64,000 bases of DNA, from the NCBI GenBank assembly GCA_021234155.1, contig JAJEKV010000031.1:613614-677613 (forward strand), read 5' to 3'. Both the position numbers and the translations under genes were made by a program. Position 1 is the first letter of the stretch. Every line of letters starts with the position of its first letter. Source of the stretch: Isoetes taiwanensis (Eukaryota; Streptophyta; Lycopodiopsida; Isoetales; Isoetaceae). Below, in pieces: positions 10,145 to 22,585 of the stretch. The notes beneath the pieces were generated by a model, which was given only the letters and a program-made list of their open reading frames with translations, searched no databases and had not been told where the DNA came from.

Positions 10145-10689
10145 CTGTCAGACAAAATATGAAACCTCAGCACTAAGTTCGATCTCTAAGAGCTCACACT
10201 AGAACCCAAAACCCTAAAGCATCTAGAACACGCATAATGAGACAATCTATCTCCTTTTATTCTTAACTTAAATAAAAACTGTGCATAGGAGGCAGGTGGA
10301 GTATTCTCGACGCACTGACATACTAACATGGTCAAAATTATGCCAGCGTACTTGAAGTTTACATCTAATCACAATGCTGGATGCTCTTGCTTCCTTTGCA
10401 ACCTAAAAAACATAGATCGGGATGAAATTCTCACAGAAATAAAATACTTCATCTCAAACGGATGCATCAGTAATCAAATTTCACTCAGAAACAGTTCTAC
10501 AAACGTATATTCGGCAATATATTTCACATAGTTATCGCTGTTCAAGAGCCATTCTAAAGCAAACAGAGAAAAAAGCAAGGACACATCTAGAATAGTGCGA
10601 AACTGTATGTCATTTAAGAAGAACTTAAGCATTCTAGCTCAGATAGGCAGATTTAAGCATTTTATAGAGGATCAAGGGAAAAAGGAAGA

Positions 10690-10960
10690 AGTAATTACTT
10701 GATATTTACGTCCTTCGCAACATGGCGAGTAACATTTTCTTCTACCCAAGCTTCAACTGAACTCCTACTTGCTGCAAAAAGTTCAAGCCTTATCATTTGC
10801 AATGGCGATCATAATCTCAATGCCTGATCGCATCAAATAATTTTACCCTTGTAATAAGACTATCCTGCAACATCTTCACGACAGATTGAGGAGGAAGTTT
10901 GTGGGTTGCAATACTTCCCCAATTTATTCCGATTATAACATCATCGGACTGGCCTCTGAT
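10690..10960 (-). pseudogene. First exon of the GH17 beta-1,3-glucanase
   Basis: The minus strand reads [19 protein letters not shown], the conserved start of mature GH17 enzymes, then [19 protein letters not shown] and AASRSSVEAWVEENVTRHVA, with about ten residues missing and two frame changes near 10,810-10,835. A donor (gtaatt) follows VNIK near 10,695. The intron to the main exon is about 550 bp. An ATG with a Leu/Val-rich start at 11,116-11,118 could begin the signal peptide but is not in an open frame with this exon. Confidence 0.7.
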
Positions 10961-11124
10961 CACCACAACCCCTCACTCAAATTCTAGGACTTGGAATCGA
11001 TCCACCTCTCAGGCTCACTCAGATTCACATGGCCGTGGTTTACAGCATCCACGCCACAATTGGATTAGGTTGAAATCGATCCCCTCGCCATCGCTTAAAG
11101 CAACAACACCAACACCATGCGATG

Positions 11125-11977
11125 GAGGTCGAGAGGCGACAGATGCGCGGCTGCGATTTCTTGCCCTTTTTTTTTCAACTAACGCTGCCGGAACCCAAAC
11201 GTTAGAGTGACAGCGGAGAGGACACGTATACCCTTCATAACGTTGATGTATGTTTATATATGTTTTGATAATTGGTGCTTATATATTGAACTTTTGTGGC
11301 TACACAGCCTTTTCTTATCTCGATCTCTACACACCTTTATGGTAGATAAAACTCTACTTTATCATCCAATATATTCATCTGGTGTTTGTGTGCTCCCACA
11401 TGTGCATCAAGTTCATTTTCATATTTGTAACTGGTCTAGCAACTCCTACAAGTGAATATGCATGACGTTTTTCCAAAGGGTTTGAGGGCCTCTACATAGT
11501 GCTTTCTTGCAAACAAGACACAGCCATTTTGACACGATGCCAACAGCATTTGCCTAAATTGCACATTTCTCTTGATTGTTGTAGCAACGCATGTGTAAGT
11601 ATGTCATCCTAATTGCAAACATAGAAAGCAACAAAGGAAAAGGAAAAACAACATACAGAGTTCAGCTTGCTCTTACCTTCTTCACTGCAGACAAATGCAC
11701 AACTTCTTTAATTCAAAGGCCTGTGGCAACTGAGAAAGCAATACATGAAGACACTTAGCTATGAGTGCCTCACCATCTTCTTCAAGGCCTATTCTGTAAA
11801 GCAGACAATCATGTGCATGATAACTGGCTTTCCCCATTGACATGCGCTCTGCAAAAGCCATAGCCGTACCGGATTCATCCCAACATGTTACTTAATTCCC
11901 AAAAAAATACGCATGCTGGCGTACAAAATTGTTTCTATAAGACACGTTTGGAGAATGCAACAGATATTATATGTTTA
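11125..11977. other. No recognisable gene
   Basis: Upstream flank of the glucanase gene up to a Helitron terminus. Short open stretches are present without domains. Confidence 0.3.
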
Positions 11978-12006
11978 CTAGTAACGGTGCCCAGCGTTGC
12001 TGGGCA
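11978..12006 (-). mobile_element. Helitron 3' terminus, minus strand
   Basis: On the minus strand the sequence ends GCCCAGCAACGCTGGGC, then ACCGTTACTAG followed by T. A GC-rich hairpin about 10 bases before a CTRR end, inserted before T, is the standard Helitron 3' end. The element body therefore extends to higher coordinates. Two related ends occur at 25,315 and 34,876. Confidence 0.75.
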
Positions 12007-15000
12007 AGAACGTGTAAGTGATGTTGTTTAGGCTTAGAGTTGCTTCACAAAGTCATTTATGCTTATGCTTATGTTTATGCTCTTGAAGGTTTCACAAAGT
12101 CATCTATCAGAAGTGTTTTGTATTGTAACTCTCCATGTTTTTCGATTTTTGTTTTGTGGTGTGTGGGGTGTCTGGAGGTTCGATTCCTCCACTGCCTCTA
12201 TACTTTGCTATTTGGGGATCTTTGCCATCTGCGCTGTGGCAATTGTAATAATTTCTCGGGTCTCAATGGTTGAGTGTTCTTCTACTTATCTCCTTTATCT
12301 TTTCCCGGATCGCGATGGTTGAGTGGACTTTTAATTATCTCATTACGTGTGTATTGCCACATGTATGGATTAGGTCATTGCCACATTCAGATTTCTCTCC
12401 TTTTTTCTTTGTGCGTTTTGGGTTGGGAAAAGGGGGGGGAGGAGGGGATTGGGTTGACGTATGGATCCCTATCAACATGTCAGCTGCACAACAAAGCCCA
12501 ATCCCAATGTTAACAAACCCTGCCCACTTCAAATATCTCTGTATTATTGTCTAATCTACATGATTTCAAGATATATTTGGAGGGCATTTGGAAGAATTTA
12601 GGGTTCTCGGGTTACTTCCCATTCATTATGTTGTTGCAAAGTGATACACAAATATAGATGCATCTCCCTTCTTGCATATTTTAAGAGCAACCTGTTGTAT
12701 ATTCTTGCATCTTGCCTCGAGCAACGAGCCATTGTATCATTTTGGGAACATGTAGATTGCAAGTGGCCATGTCTATGGGTTGTTGATGTAAAGCTTTTTT
12801 AAACCAAAGTTGATCTGAAAAGTACATTGCAAAACAATGGGAACTATACCCCATATATCGTGAGAACATTAAAGAACCACAACAACAATCCATGTCATAA
12901 TTTATAACACAACAATGTCATGCAACGTATAATATGCATGCAAGCTTCCCAAGAAGTTGCAAACCCTACTAATTGTAGGTTTCTACGTAATATCTTTGGT
13001 TCATGTTGCTTTAATGACTCTAGATCGCCTTCTTTCATATGCCTTTGGGCTGATATTAGGCATTGGTTTTCTAAATTTGGATTTGAATTTCAAGTAGAGA
13101 CATAGGTTAAGGTTAAAACAAAGGAAGTGATTGTAGGTCGACAAAGCCATCGTAGAAATTGAGGCCCTTTTAAGGTAGTGTTTATTTTATGTTGTAATTG
13201 TATGATCTCAAGAAAAAAAAATGAAATATATTTGGATCAAAAACGGAGTGTAGTCACATGGCAAATTTTACCTTCTTTGTAAAGGGATAGGAGAAATAAG
13301 TTGATGGGAACACGTGCCAAGAAGGTAAGCAAAAACACAATCATTATAATCCGGGTGAGCCCATTAACATGACCGCCAGACAAACCCTTAATATTCTTCA
13401 TGAATGTCGCCTCATCCATCATAACACCATGAGAGGATTTTTGTCGTTGAAGCCGAAAGCTTGTTTCAAGCACATCATTCTTCCGAGCTATCTCGCTTGC
13501 TAGCAGAAAATATTGACTATCATATTGGAATCTAACTAAAGGTGATATATCATATGACTGTAAACTTGAGAGACTTGAGTCATAGAACAATGAACCTCAC
13601 ATGCCCTAATTATATGTTTGTCAAATCTATATAAGATGTAAGAATCAAAGGGGCGGTATCGGCTCACGGTATCGCCTCCGCTTGCAAGACCAACATCTTT
13701 ACAATTATGCCCGCAACTAATCCATGGACAATACTTTATAATAAATAGATATATACCTTCATTTACCTTGCATACTGGTTGAGCAATACCAACCCGAATC
13801 AAGAAGTGTTAGGTTTGTAATTCATGCATGTTTTAAAAGTTCCTTTTGCCAAAGCGCAACATCAAAAGTCATATGGCGCATTTTTCCTCCTATTCCAAAG
13901 CCCCCTTTTCGTGTCTCTATAGAATATGACATCTTAGAAGTGAAAGCAAAACTTTCGGTAGAGTTCATGGATTCAACACCTCTGTTTTCTCCGCCATGGC
14001 GTGCACCACCAATCACATTGCCATTTTTTTGGGTCGAGAGTAAAATAAATACATGTAGCAACAATTGATAGAAAAAAAAATTTGATAGTTTCACCATATG
14101 CATGCTTGCCTAGATGAGTTGTGCAGCCATCTTGTACTAAAAGGTAATTTGCAATAGTATCAAGAACTTCAAAAATATGCTTTGATACCACAAACACGAT
14201 GTTACTTGGGCAAAACCTCAATGTCGTCTACGGACGGTTTATATGCGTAAACCTTCCAATCCACGAGACCTTACGCAATGTTGAGGCAGAGCTATAGTTT
14301 ATTTTGTTTGAACATCAAGATGTTAATTTATCTTTGATGTTTTGGCGGTCATATATCATCACAATATGGTAAAATCTGCAAAAAGAAAACATCTTGTTCA
14401 ACATCTCGTGTCGATTGCTCAAATCATAAGCGAAGACATCCAAATTGATTGTTACTTGAATGGGTATCCTAGGTAGATTAAAACCTCAGATTTTGCAAAT
14501 TCTATCAAACGTCCATAATCATAATCATCCGTAATATCATAGGCATTGATTGGTCATTTGTGAGTCACCAAAATGCTTAAAAGGAAAAGTTCTTGGTCTT
14601 CTCCATTAGAGCCTCCTTGCCATTGCATAAGCTTGTTAAACCCGCAAAAGAAGAGGTTCAGATTATTTGTTAATGGCTTAAAAACCATGCAAAACAAACG
14701 GATTATTTCACTATCCGGGAGTGTGCGCTTGATTGCATATACATGGTGCCACGGAGAAATATCTACAACAAACAAAGCGGATGAAGATCCTAAAAAGGCA
14801 AGGGATTAAAAGATGCACCTCAAGTAAATTGTAGGTAGAGTTGGCAAAATTTTGTTTGCTCAATAAAAAGAAGCCTTGGCAAAGAAGGTGTCATGCACCT
14901 CTTGCAAAGACTCGATACCCGGCAATCATGCCATGCACCATTTCTAGATCAAATGCAATGCTTTGTCTTCGACTTGTGAAGAAAAGTACCTTGCCGACAG

Positions 15001-15990
15001 AATGGGTGGCGAATATCTAAAGGGCTTTGATCTTCATTGGATGACATCTTAGTTCTAAAGAAGGAATGGATGGTATGGCCTTGCTTGAACCGGGGCGAAA
15101 TGGCATCATTTTCATCCACTTACACCGTTTTTACTCTTGTGATGCTCCTTGCTTGAAGTCCCCCTTCTGATTACGCAAACAAATAATATTATGGACCGTT
15201 ATGATGCAAGATTTCTGTGTGTGTATATGTGGATGTTCTTATCTAAAGAGCAACGTCGTCATATTGCTCATATGAGCCCACCGTGGTTAAGTGAATAAAT
15301 ACAGCCTATCAAGTAAAAGGCTTCTTTGCGGTGCACATGGCTTCACCATTTCTAAGAAACCACAAAGACTAAACCATCCCATGTCATGCAGTAAATATTC
15401 CAATAGAATCTAGATATGGTCCGATCTAAAACGATGCGAGTATTCTATTACGGTGATGGTGTGATGCTATTTCATCGAGCAAAGCGAGTTCCGCTCATCC
15501 CTTATGGTAGTGCCGCTTTGTCCTATATTAACGGCAATGGCCCCATGGTTTGCAACGGTCGAGGAAATAGCATAGCTGGTGCGTAAAAGCGAAAAGTTGA
15601 GCTTAGAAGAAGAAGTATACGCCATATTTGTGGGCGGCGGTAGCACACCCGCCAAGGATTTGCAAGCAGATTGGAGATCACTGTTTTTGAGCACTGTTCT
15701 TCAGTTTGTCTCGATAGCAAGCTCCAAGCTCCATGTTGAATAACAGCTCCCGGTTAACCCTAAAACATCCAAATCGAGCGAGAAGAAAAAATCAGGGGCC
15801 ATCTAGACCGTTAATTTGTAGGTCGAATCTGGGCCGCCCAAATTAGGGCTGGGTCCAACACTTACACAATAACATTATAATATAAGATTTTATTTATTGT
15901 TTTAACAATAGCATCGGAGCACGCTTCTTATTCAATATCCCAAATACGTGGTCAAGATTGCATTGTTTAATCTAATGTAAAGCAAAGTAC
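12007..15990. other. Non-coding or unrecognised interior of Helitron territory
   Basis: Several short minus-strand open stretches (13,237-13,590, 13,536-13,802, 13,822-14,103, 14,554-14,775) do not form a recognisable protein. GC rises around 15,450-15,850. I see no clear exons, tandem repeats or terminal repeats. Confidence 0.3.
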
Positions 15991-15997
15991 TTGTACA

Positions 15998-16003
15998 TAT
16001 ATA
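15998..16003 (+). promoter_or_regulatory. Candidate TATA box of the dirigent gene
   Basis: tatata lies 89-94 bases upstream of the dirigent ATG at 16,092, a normal distance for a plant promoter with a short 5' UTR. Position is the only support. Confidence 0.4.
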
Positions 16004-16091
16004 GTAAGAGACGTGGAGCTGCAAAAACAGAGTTCTCATTGTGGTGATCAATTTTGCTCCTTTTGAATTGCTGAGTTCCTTGATACGCAAA

Positions 16092-16546
16092 GATGCAGCA
16101 GCACAAGGTTGTGAATCTAGAGCTCTATCTCCATGGAAAAGTCACAAAGTGCGCGGGTCGCCGGGCCGCATGGCGACACAGAGCACACACAATTTGGATC
16201 CATGTTTGTGTTTGACACCCTCATAACTGGAACCAGGGATGAGAACTCCAAGAAACTTGGAAATGCCAAAGGGACCTTCATGGTGGCCACTGTGGGGAAA
16301 GATGAGGCCTTTCTTTGCTTCACTGCTGCCCTTGATACTGAAGAGTTCTATGGCACCATTGCTTTCCAAGGCACTGATGCTGCCCTTGGCCCTAAGCAAG
16401 AAAGAGAACTTGCCATTGTTGGGGGTACTGGGGATTTTAGACTTGCTTCTGGCTTTGCTACCTATACAACAGTTGCCCTTAATATTCCTGATAGCCTCGT
16501 TCTCCTAACTTGCACCATTTACATTCCTCATTCTCTTCCTCACTAA
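16092..16546 (+). CDS. Dirigent-like protein
   Basis: Dirigent proteins guide stereoselective coupling of phenoxy radicals, for example in lignan formation, usually in the apoplast. From the ATG at 16,092 the frame reads HKVVNLELYLHGKV, the usual first strand. The frame then changes by one base near 16,155 and continues AGPHGDTEHTQFGSMFVFD, LGNAKGTFMVA, FYGTIAFQGTDA, ELAIVGGTGDFRLASGFATY and a final strand ending IYIPH. The total of about 155 residues matches the dirigent domain. No signal peptide is visible in front. The single frame change may be a sequence error, since the rest is intact. A second GFATY-like segment (about 16,595) lies downstream and may be a small duplication. Confidence 0.8.
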
Positions 16547-16549
16547 TAT

Positions 16550-17300
16550 GTTATGTGATAAGGCTAAATATCGAGGATGTGATCATCTCGAGTGGGTTTG
16601 CAACATATAAGGAGATGGAAAGTGGGTGCGCAACACATGAGGTTTACCAAATGATCATGTTATTTCATCTCGGTCTGACTCTATGTTGTGTTTAAATGTT
16701 TTAAGTTTAGTAATGTTCTTGCCTATCTCTGCTTGTAATAGAGGATCCTAGACTCGCTTGAACGAATAGCTTACTTAGATGTTGCTCCATGCTTAATCTA
16801 CATTATTCCTTTCAAAGCAAATAGTAGTGTATTTAACAAATAAACAATTCATTTAGTGAGAAATGACATTTCAATAGTTTATTTTGCATCATAGCACTTT
16901 ACTATCTTTACGAGCATAATTATTGAAGATTCTGTTTGTTTATTCTGAAAAATCCATCCCTTTGTTGGATGGAAAACTAATCGTCATATTGCATGTAGAA
17001 TCCAAGAAAAAGGTACAAACTTTTAATAAATTAATATCGCAACCCTTTGTCTACTAAAAAAAGAAAGGGGGGTGTGGATAGCACAAGTTTGAAGATTAGA
17101 TAGCTAAGTAAATTTAAGCCAAAGATTGTATAGAAATATTTATCAAAGATTGTATAGAAATATTTAAACACTAGAAAAGTGGCCACCCTCTTTTCTATTT
17201 GTGACAATATTTACATAAGTGCTTCTTTATATATAATATTTGGGTGTACATTCAGTGGTCTTTTCGTAATACACCTTGCTGTGATGTTTCCTCTGCTTGT
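16550..17300. other. Dirigent 3' flank
   Basis: No gene recognised. A 22-bp unit (aaagattgtatagaaatatt plus ta) is tandemly duplicated at 17,121-17,142 and 17,145-17,166. Confidence 0.4.
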
Positions 17301-17309
17301 GAACTGCAC

Positions 17310-17510
17310 CTTGAGAGGGCAACATAAAGTTGACTATGTGCAAAAAACTGGGGCTGGTAAGTAAAGCCCAATGGTCTCTAAAGATTGGCCTTGCAACTTG
17401 TTTATTGTCATCGAGAATGTCAAACGGATTGGGTATTGTCTCCTGGTGAACGGTATATGCGAATTAGACAGCGTCAGATTGATCTTTGGGAGCAAGATTG
17501 TAAGTTTTTT
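17310..17510 (-). pseudogene. Helitron Rep-helicase, C-terminal fragment (Pif1-like)
   Basis: The minus strand reads [14 protein letters not shown], then [32 protein letters not shown] and SQLYVALSR. These are the terminal motifs V-VI of the Pif1-type helicase carried by plant Helitrons. The last part needs a one-base frame change. Helicase sequence further upstream is not recognisable. Orientation agrees with the minus-strand Helitron end at 11,978, so both may belong to one decayed element. The same fragment occurs at 58,749. Confidence 0.75.
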
Positions 17511-20209
17511 CCTATTGGATTCATGCGATCAGGTAGAAAGGTTGGCAGATCAAATACTTGCGAAATTGTTGATGAACCTTACATTGGAGCAATTGGATTA
17601 GAATATTACCCTAGATCATTTGAATTCAACAAATCGTGCTTCTGAATGTTTGAATCTGAGAACTAGGCATTCAGAATGGCAGAATGGACAATGCAAATAT
17701 ATCCACAAATTGTCCTTTCGCTCGAGCCAATTTGAGCTTCATTTAGGTTCTCCCGTCCCAAAGTACGGTTCTTGCAAAACTTCGCTACTTCCTTCTGGTG
17801 CCAGGGAAATATGTGCTAGGGAATCAAACTCTAAATTGAAGTCTCAAGTTGTTCCATGTGTATATGACATGCGCGTTGCTCTAGCTCACTCGCTCAACTT
17901 GTCTTTTTCCAATAAGAATTAAACACCGTTCTCGGTGGACATTCATCTTTACAAATATCAACTACTCCCAACTGAATGTTCTTTATAATAACATCGCTAT
18001 ATCTATGTTCTACCATGTGCTTTTCCCTTGATAGAGCCCTAAGCCTCTGTTTTTTATCGTTTTCTTCTATATGTAGCACAATAATAGGTGGTTTCAGGGG
18101 GATTTGATATAGATGTAAAAAATAACAATTCCTAAAACCATAGACCATAACTAACTCCATACTGGTCTTGCGTAGATTATAATCATTCCTGGTACCAAAA
18201 AAACAGCCACTACCATTCAACCTTTGTTTATTAATGTGCACACAATGTCAACTCGGATCATCATGTATGATTGATGCGTGCTTTCCATTATCTCTAGGAT
18301 ACTCTCCCGTTGCACGACCTGGATGTGGTGCCGGGAATGACGGAGGAGCAGGATCCGGAACAGTGGCTGCTACTATGATGCAATATTCTAAAACACCCGC
18401 TTCTGGAGGAATCTTAACAGGCACATTAACTTTAAACTTGCCACTACAATTCATTAGAAACATATACAGAACAAAGTTTGGCTTCAATCTGATCACTAAT
18501 CTAATGGCATGTCTGGTACGGTAGAGTAGTTATTGTGAGAGCATAATATGATGCTCGCAGAATAGAAATTTAACTCTCTAAGCCCGTTGGCTGGTGCTAA
18601 CTTCCCTTGCTTCGGCCAAGGCTGGCTCCATGAAAGGCGCTAGCTGGTGCAATAAACATATAGACGTGCTACTCTAATTTTCACAATTTTTCCAGACATA
18701 CTACTGTACCCTTTTAAATATAGTATAAAATGAGCATTGAATAATGAGCTTCTAGACTACTTAGAAGGTCTTTGTTCCGCATCAAAGAGTCTGCTACTTT
18801 GATTCAGTAAGTTCTCTCACGTACTACCTATTTGAATATTCCTGTGAGACAAAGTCGTGAATAAGCAAAGTATTGCTTTGGCCTGATCTGAGGCCACTCC
18901 ACCAGATCATATATCTAGTTGTCCCTTATTCTTGAGGGATTTTTATACCTGATGTCTGAGAGATTTTTTATGCTCCCTGATGAAAACCAAGTATCCGTTC
19001 TGCATTTATCTTCAATAAAGAACAACTTCAATTTAGACGACCAAGCTCAACGGCGTATCTTCAATCAAGAGTGGCTTTAATTTAATCAAGAGCACCATAT
19101 TTCTTCCATAAGACATAGACAAACTAGATACATAACGCCTAGATCAAGAGGCGGTCCAATAAATCTAGATCAGAATAGCCACAGAACAGACGTTGCTAGC
19201 ATAAGCAATAGAAAAAATTGAACACATACCTATCACAATCTAATTCAAAGTACCTCATCAGTGCAGAATTGCAGACCATGACATCTCGACCCCTGAAGCG
19301 CCCACTCCAAAAAAGCGCTAGGGCAATCCATCTACTCTAAGCTTCTCTTTAGACTGCTATCGCCTTACTGATCTGTCCGGCAAACTAAGCTCCACTTCTA
19401 ACAGACACTGATTCCGAGCTCTCCAGAGGCATCGAGACTTGCAAGAGAAGCTTCTAGATACTCCAACAAATCAGATCTTCTTGAAGCTACTAGTTGCTAA
19501 CATCAGACTCCAAATCGAATTTAGACGAACTCCTCCAGAACACTAATAGACACAAGAGCTATAGCCGATCCTTTACCTGCTTCATCGGAGGTTCTACTCA
19601 GCTCTCTAAATTTGATGCCACAGAGAATAACATCAGAGACGAACGCAGGCCATTAGAGATCAGGAACCAGGGAGTGCCTCTTTCTTAAGCTCCGAGCGGT
19701 CTCTGTATAGCTAGGAATCTAGAAAGAACCTGGAGCCACCAATTGGAGCCTAAGCCATCGCCAAGCAAAAAGAGTTCTGCCAGATCTTTGGATGCCACAG
19801 TCGCCAAAGCCCTTTCTTTGTTTTATTTTAGGGGAATCCCTTTAAGACAGACTATCAAATCACTACTTGAAGAGCCCCAGCCCATATGAACGTCGCCGCG
19901 TCACCTTTAGCCGTCCGCAGGAGCTCACAGTGCTCGAAGGCGCCATAACTCGGTTGCCGAATCTTTCAAACTATTCGCCTTTCACTCTTTGTATATGATG
20001 CCGGGACAATCCGGAAGCTTCTGGATGCTTGAGCATCATTACGAAGCTTCAAGAAATTTCCAGAAGCCTATGAATTTTTTTACACGTATTTATCATTGGT
20101 GGATCCAATTGCGCCACATGGCACCTTCCTGGCCATCGATAGGGCATGACAGACAGACCTATTTTTTTATTATATTTGACAAGAGTATTACATACAATTT
20201 TCCTTTCAG

Positions 20210-20866
20210 GAGGTCTTTAATCCTGACAGCAATATGCTTCCTGCTCTTTATATGGGTCCCATAGGCCAATTGGTCTCTGTGGACGATAAAAATACATTCT
20301 ATTCTATTCTATTCTTCAATGTAGTGCATTCATATTATACTTCTGCCCACAAAAGAAATATTTATTAAGTCTGGATAAAAGTATTTCGCGCCTAATCAAA
20401 TCCCTAGTTAAATTATTTGCTTGAACGAGAATGAAGATGCAAGAACATGTCGATTTAGCTAAGTGCAAGGGAAGGCAGTGTTGATGAAATTTTCTTGTTG
20501 CATCATCATGTTTATTAGATGCTACTTGGCCACTTAAGATCTCAAGACTCAACCCCCCCTCCCCCTCCCCCCCCCCCTTTTTTTAGGGCAAGGTTTTTTG
20601 GTATTTCATTTATTAGAAAATACATAGAGGAATTGTGCACCAGTAAAGGTATACACACTATCACAAGCCTATAGGCTTTAAGTACTATAGCAGTATAGAC
20701 CTTTTAAAATGGTACCATGCATCTAAAGTTCAGTACAGTCATGGGTCTTATAGAATAGAAAAGAATAGGTTTTTAGCGTCCACGGAGACCAATTGGCCTA
20801 TGGGACCCAAACAAAAGAGAGCAAAGACGCCAGACATCGACAGGATTAAAAAACCCCAGATGGTCT
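20210..20866. mobile_element. Non-autonomous TIR element inside the long repeat
   Basis: The left arm (gggtcccataggccaattgg at 20,250, then tctctgtggacg) is mirrored by the right arm ending near 20,815. The match extends outward to taatcctg on both sides, giving terminal inverted repeats of about 90 bp. TTCTA repeats follow the left arm. A clear target duplication was not found. Copy 2 is at about 61,640-62,290. Confidence 0.6.
20553..20577 (+). repeat. Poly-C tract
   Basis: A C-rich run with two interrupting T residues lies within the TIR element. The corresponding run in copy 2 (about 61,985) is shorter. Confidence 0.8.
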
Positions 20867-20867
20867 C

Positions 20868-21290
20868 ATGAAAACATATTCAACAAAATTTAGACTTATT
20901 CAGATTTAATAGATAACACTTCAAGGACTCCATTATAAGAATATATATATTATTTAATTCTTCCTGATTCTTATAATTTTTATGGGTTTTAATTATATAA
21001 GTTTATTTTTAAGTTAAGACCTTAATGGTTATAAAAATGCAAAATTACGTTTCAGACTAATTTTCACTTGAATTTATTCAGAATTAAACATTTCAAGGAA
21101 AAATTTTAGATTTTAATGATTTAATAAATTTAAAATTTGGCAATCCTGAAAAATTACAAATGAAATCCGATGGTTCGATAATCGATTGACTTAAAATTAT
21201 TATAAGAATTTCTCAATTTACAAACTTTTGTATTTTTAAAAACATGTTTAAGAAAGTTGTTAGATCAAAATCAATTAAATTATCTTCTTT
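20868..21290 (-). mobile_element. Half of an AT-rich foldback element
   Basis: This is the reverse complement of the right half of the elements at 26,500-27,292 and 28,597-29,385. It begins with the family end (atgaaaacatattcaacaaa). It is present in the second long repeat at about 62,290-62,712 with almost no differences. Confidence 0.6.
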
Positions 21291-21323
21291 ATTAAAATGG
21301 GAGCATGTTGGTAACCGTGCCGG

Positions 21324-21359
21324 GAACGCCGCATGTGCAGACGCATGCGGCGTTCCCTC
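21324..21359. other. Perfect 14-bp hairpin
   Basis: gggaacgccgcatg at 21,324-21,337 and its exact reverse complement at 21,346-21,359 enclose an 8-base loop. In copy 2 (about 62,745) the arms are altered and imperfect. Confidence 0.7.
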
Positions 21360-22585
21360 CTCCCCTTGCGGGATTATTTTAATCGTATGCGTCTCCTCCT
21401 GTCTCTTCACCTAACTTCGAGAGGGAAGAGAGCAAGGCGACGATTGCCCTCCTGGGCTCCTCTGGCGGAAAGAAAACATCATGAAGTCATTGGAATGTGG
21501 ATACCATAGTGAAGTCTTCAGCATGCAGGTCCCGGAGGTTGCTGAAGCAGCTGAAGCTTTTCGATTGCCTGGTTGGAATTGCCGAAGCTTGAGGCTTGGC
21601 CGCATGTTTTACAAAGGCTAAGCTAGAGGATTGAAATAAGTAGCTTCCATTATATCCAAATCGTTCGCCCAAGTTGGGAAGCAGAGGATTCTTAAACTTT
21701 GTTGTTAATTTCAAAAGCGGCAATCATGCATTCTTCGATACTAGCTGCACAAATATCATTGCCAGCATCCTTGGCCATGCCTTCCACATATTTCTTAATG
21801 ATTGCTCATTATTTTTTCCCAGATTAATCCATGGACCGTTTCTATAATTGGCAATTTCCCTGTTGGGGCTCCTCTGTCCGGCTTTTCTTGGACTTGGGTA
21901 CATTCTTTGGTTTTTGACAGCAGCAGATGCTCATACGTGAGTAAGATATACTCTTGCTTCTTTGCTGATAAATTTTGAATTGGTGCCCCTTTCTCCTCAT
22001 TTCTGAAGCTCCTCTATTCCGTTTCTTCCCCTTTTTGCAGTACGAGCAACACCTGGAAGTAGCGCCAAGGCATCTGGATCTGTTCAAAGTCGAACTAGAA
22101 AGGCACTTGAAGACATTCAAAACGCGGTGGGCACTAGAAATCACGTGAAACAAGAGTAAATCTTTGATTCCACTCACCATGTTTTTAAGCTTACCAATGT
22201 AGGTTTATTACACTGCTGAAAGATTTCATTATTTGTGACTAGAGATAAACTTGAAGGAAGAAAACCAGATCCATTGGAAAGCCATATCACAAGGTTTGCT
22301 TCACAATACTTTTTGTTTCTGGATCTAAGGTAGAGCTGGCGCTGTCTGTGGTTAATCGACCCATTACGTGGTATGTTACAATGTGGCTGCATTTTGAAGC
22401 CTGCAGAAGTATTTTTCTAACATATTTATCAGATGATTCCATCAGGAGATTTTCATATTTATCTGATCGAAGAACAAGAACGCCTTACTACCAGAATAGA
22501 ATGATGTGGTCTTCATGTGCTGCAGCCTTGGATCTTCAGCATTGCTTGAGTTTCAAATGTCATATTGCATTGCAAATGTCCTAAA

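Larger units (their letters stand above)
17319..22585 (+). repeat. Long repeat, copy 1 (5.2 kb; copy 2 at 58,749-64,000)
   Basis: The whole segment recurs in the same orientation at 58,749 and continues to the window end, so the true length is unknown. The shared left edge falls exactly in the Helitron helicase C-terminus. Inside are a TIR element, half of a foldback element and a hairpin. No other coding region is recognised. Most differences between copies lie at CAG/CTG triplets. Confidence 0.9.

Noticed and set aside
12174-12190. ggttcgattcc, a tRNA B-box-like sequence
   Set aside because: No acceptor stem, anticodon arm or A box could be paired around it.
13237-14221. Cluster of minus-strand open stretches as a gene
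   Set aside because: Frames do not join through convincing splice sites and no family is recognised.
17385-17645. 86-codon open frame identical in both long-repeat copies (58,816-59,076)
   Set aside because: It is antisense to the Helitron helicase C-terminus; identity comes from the repeat, and it has no known domain.
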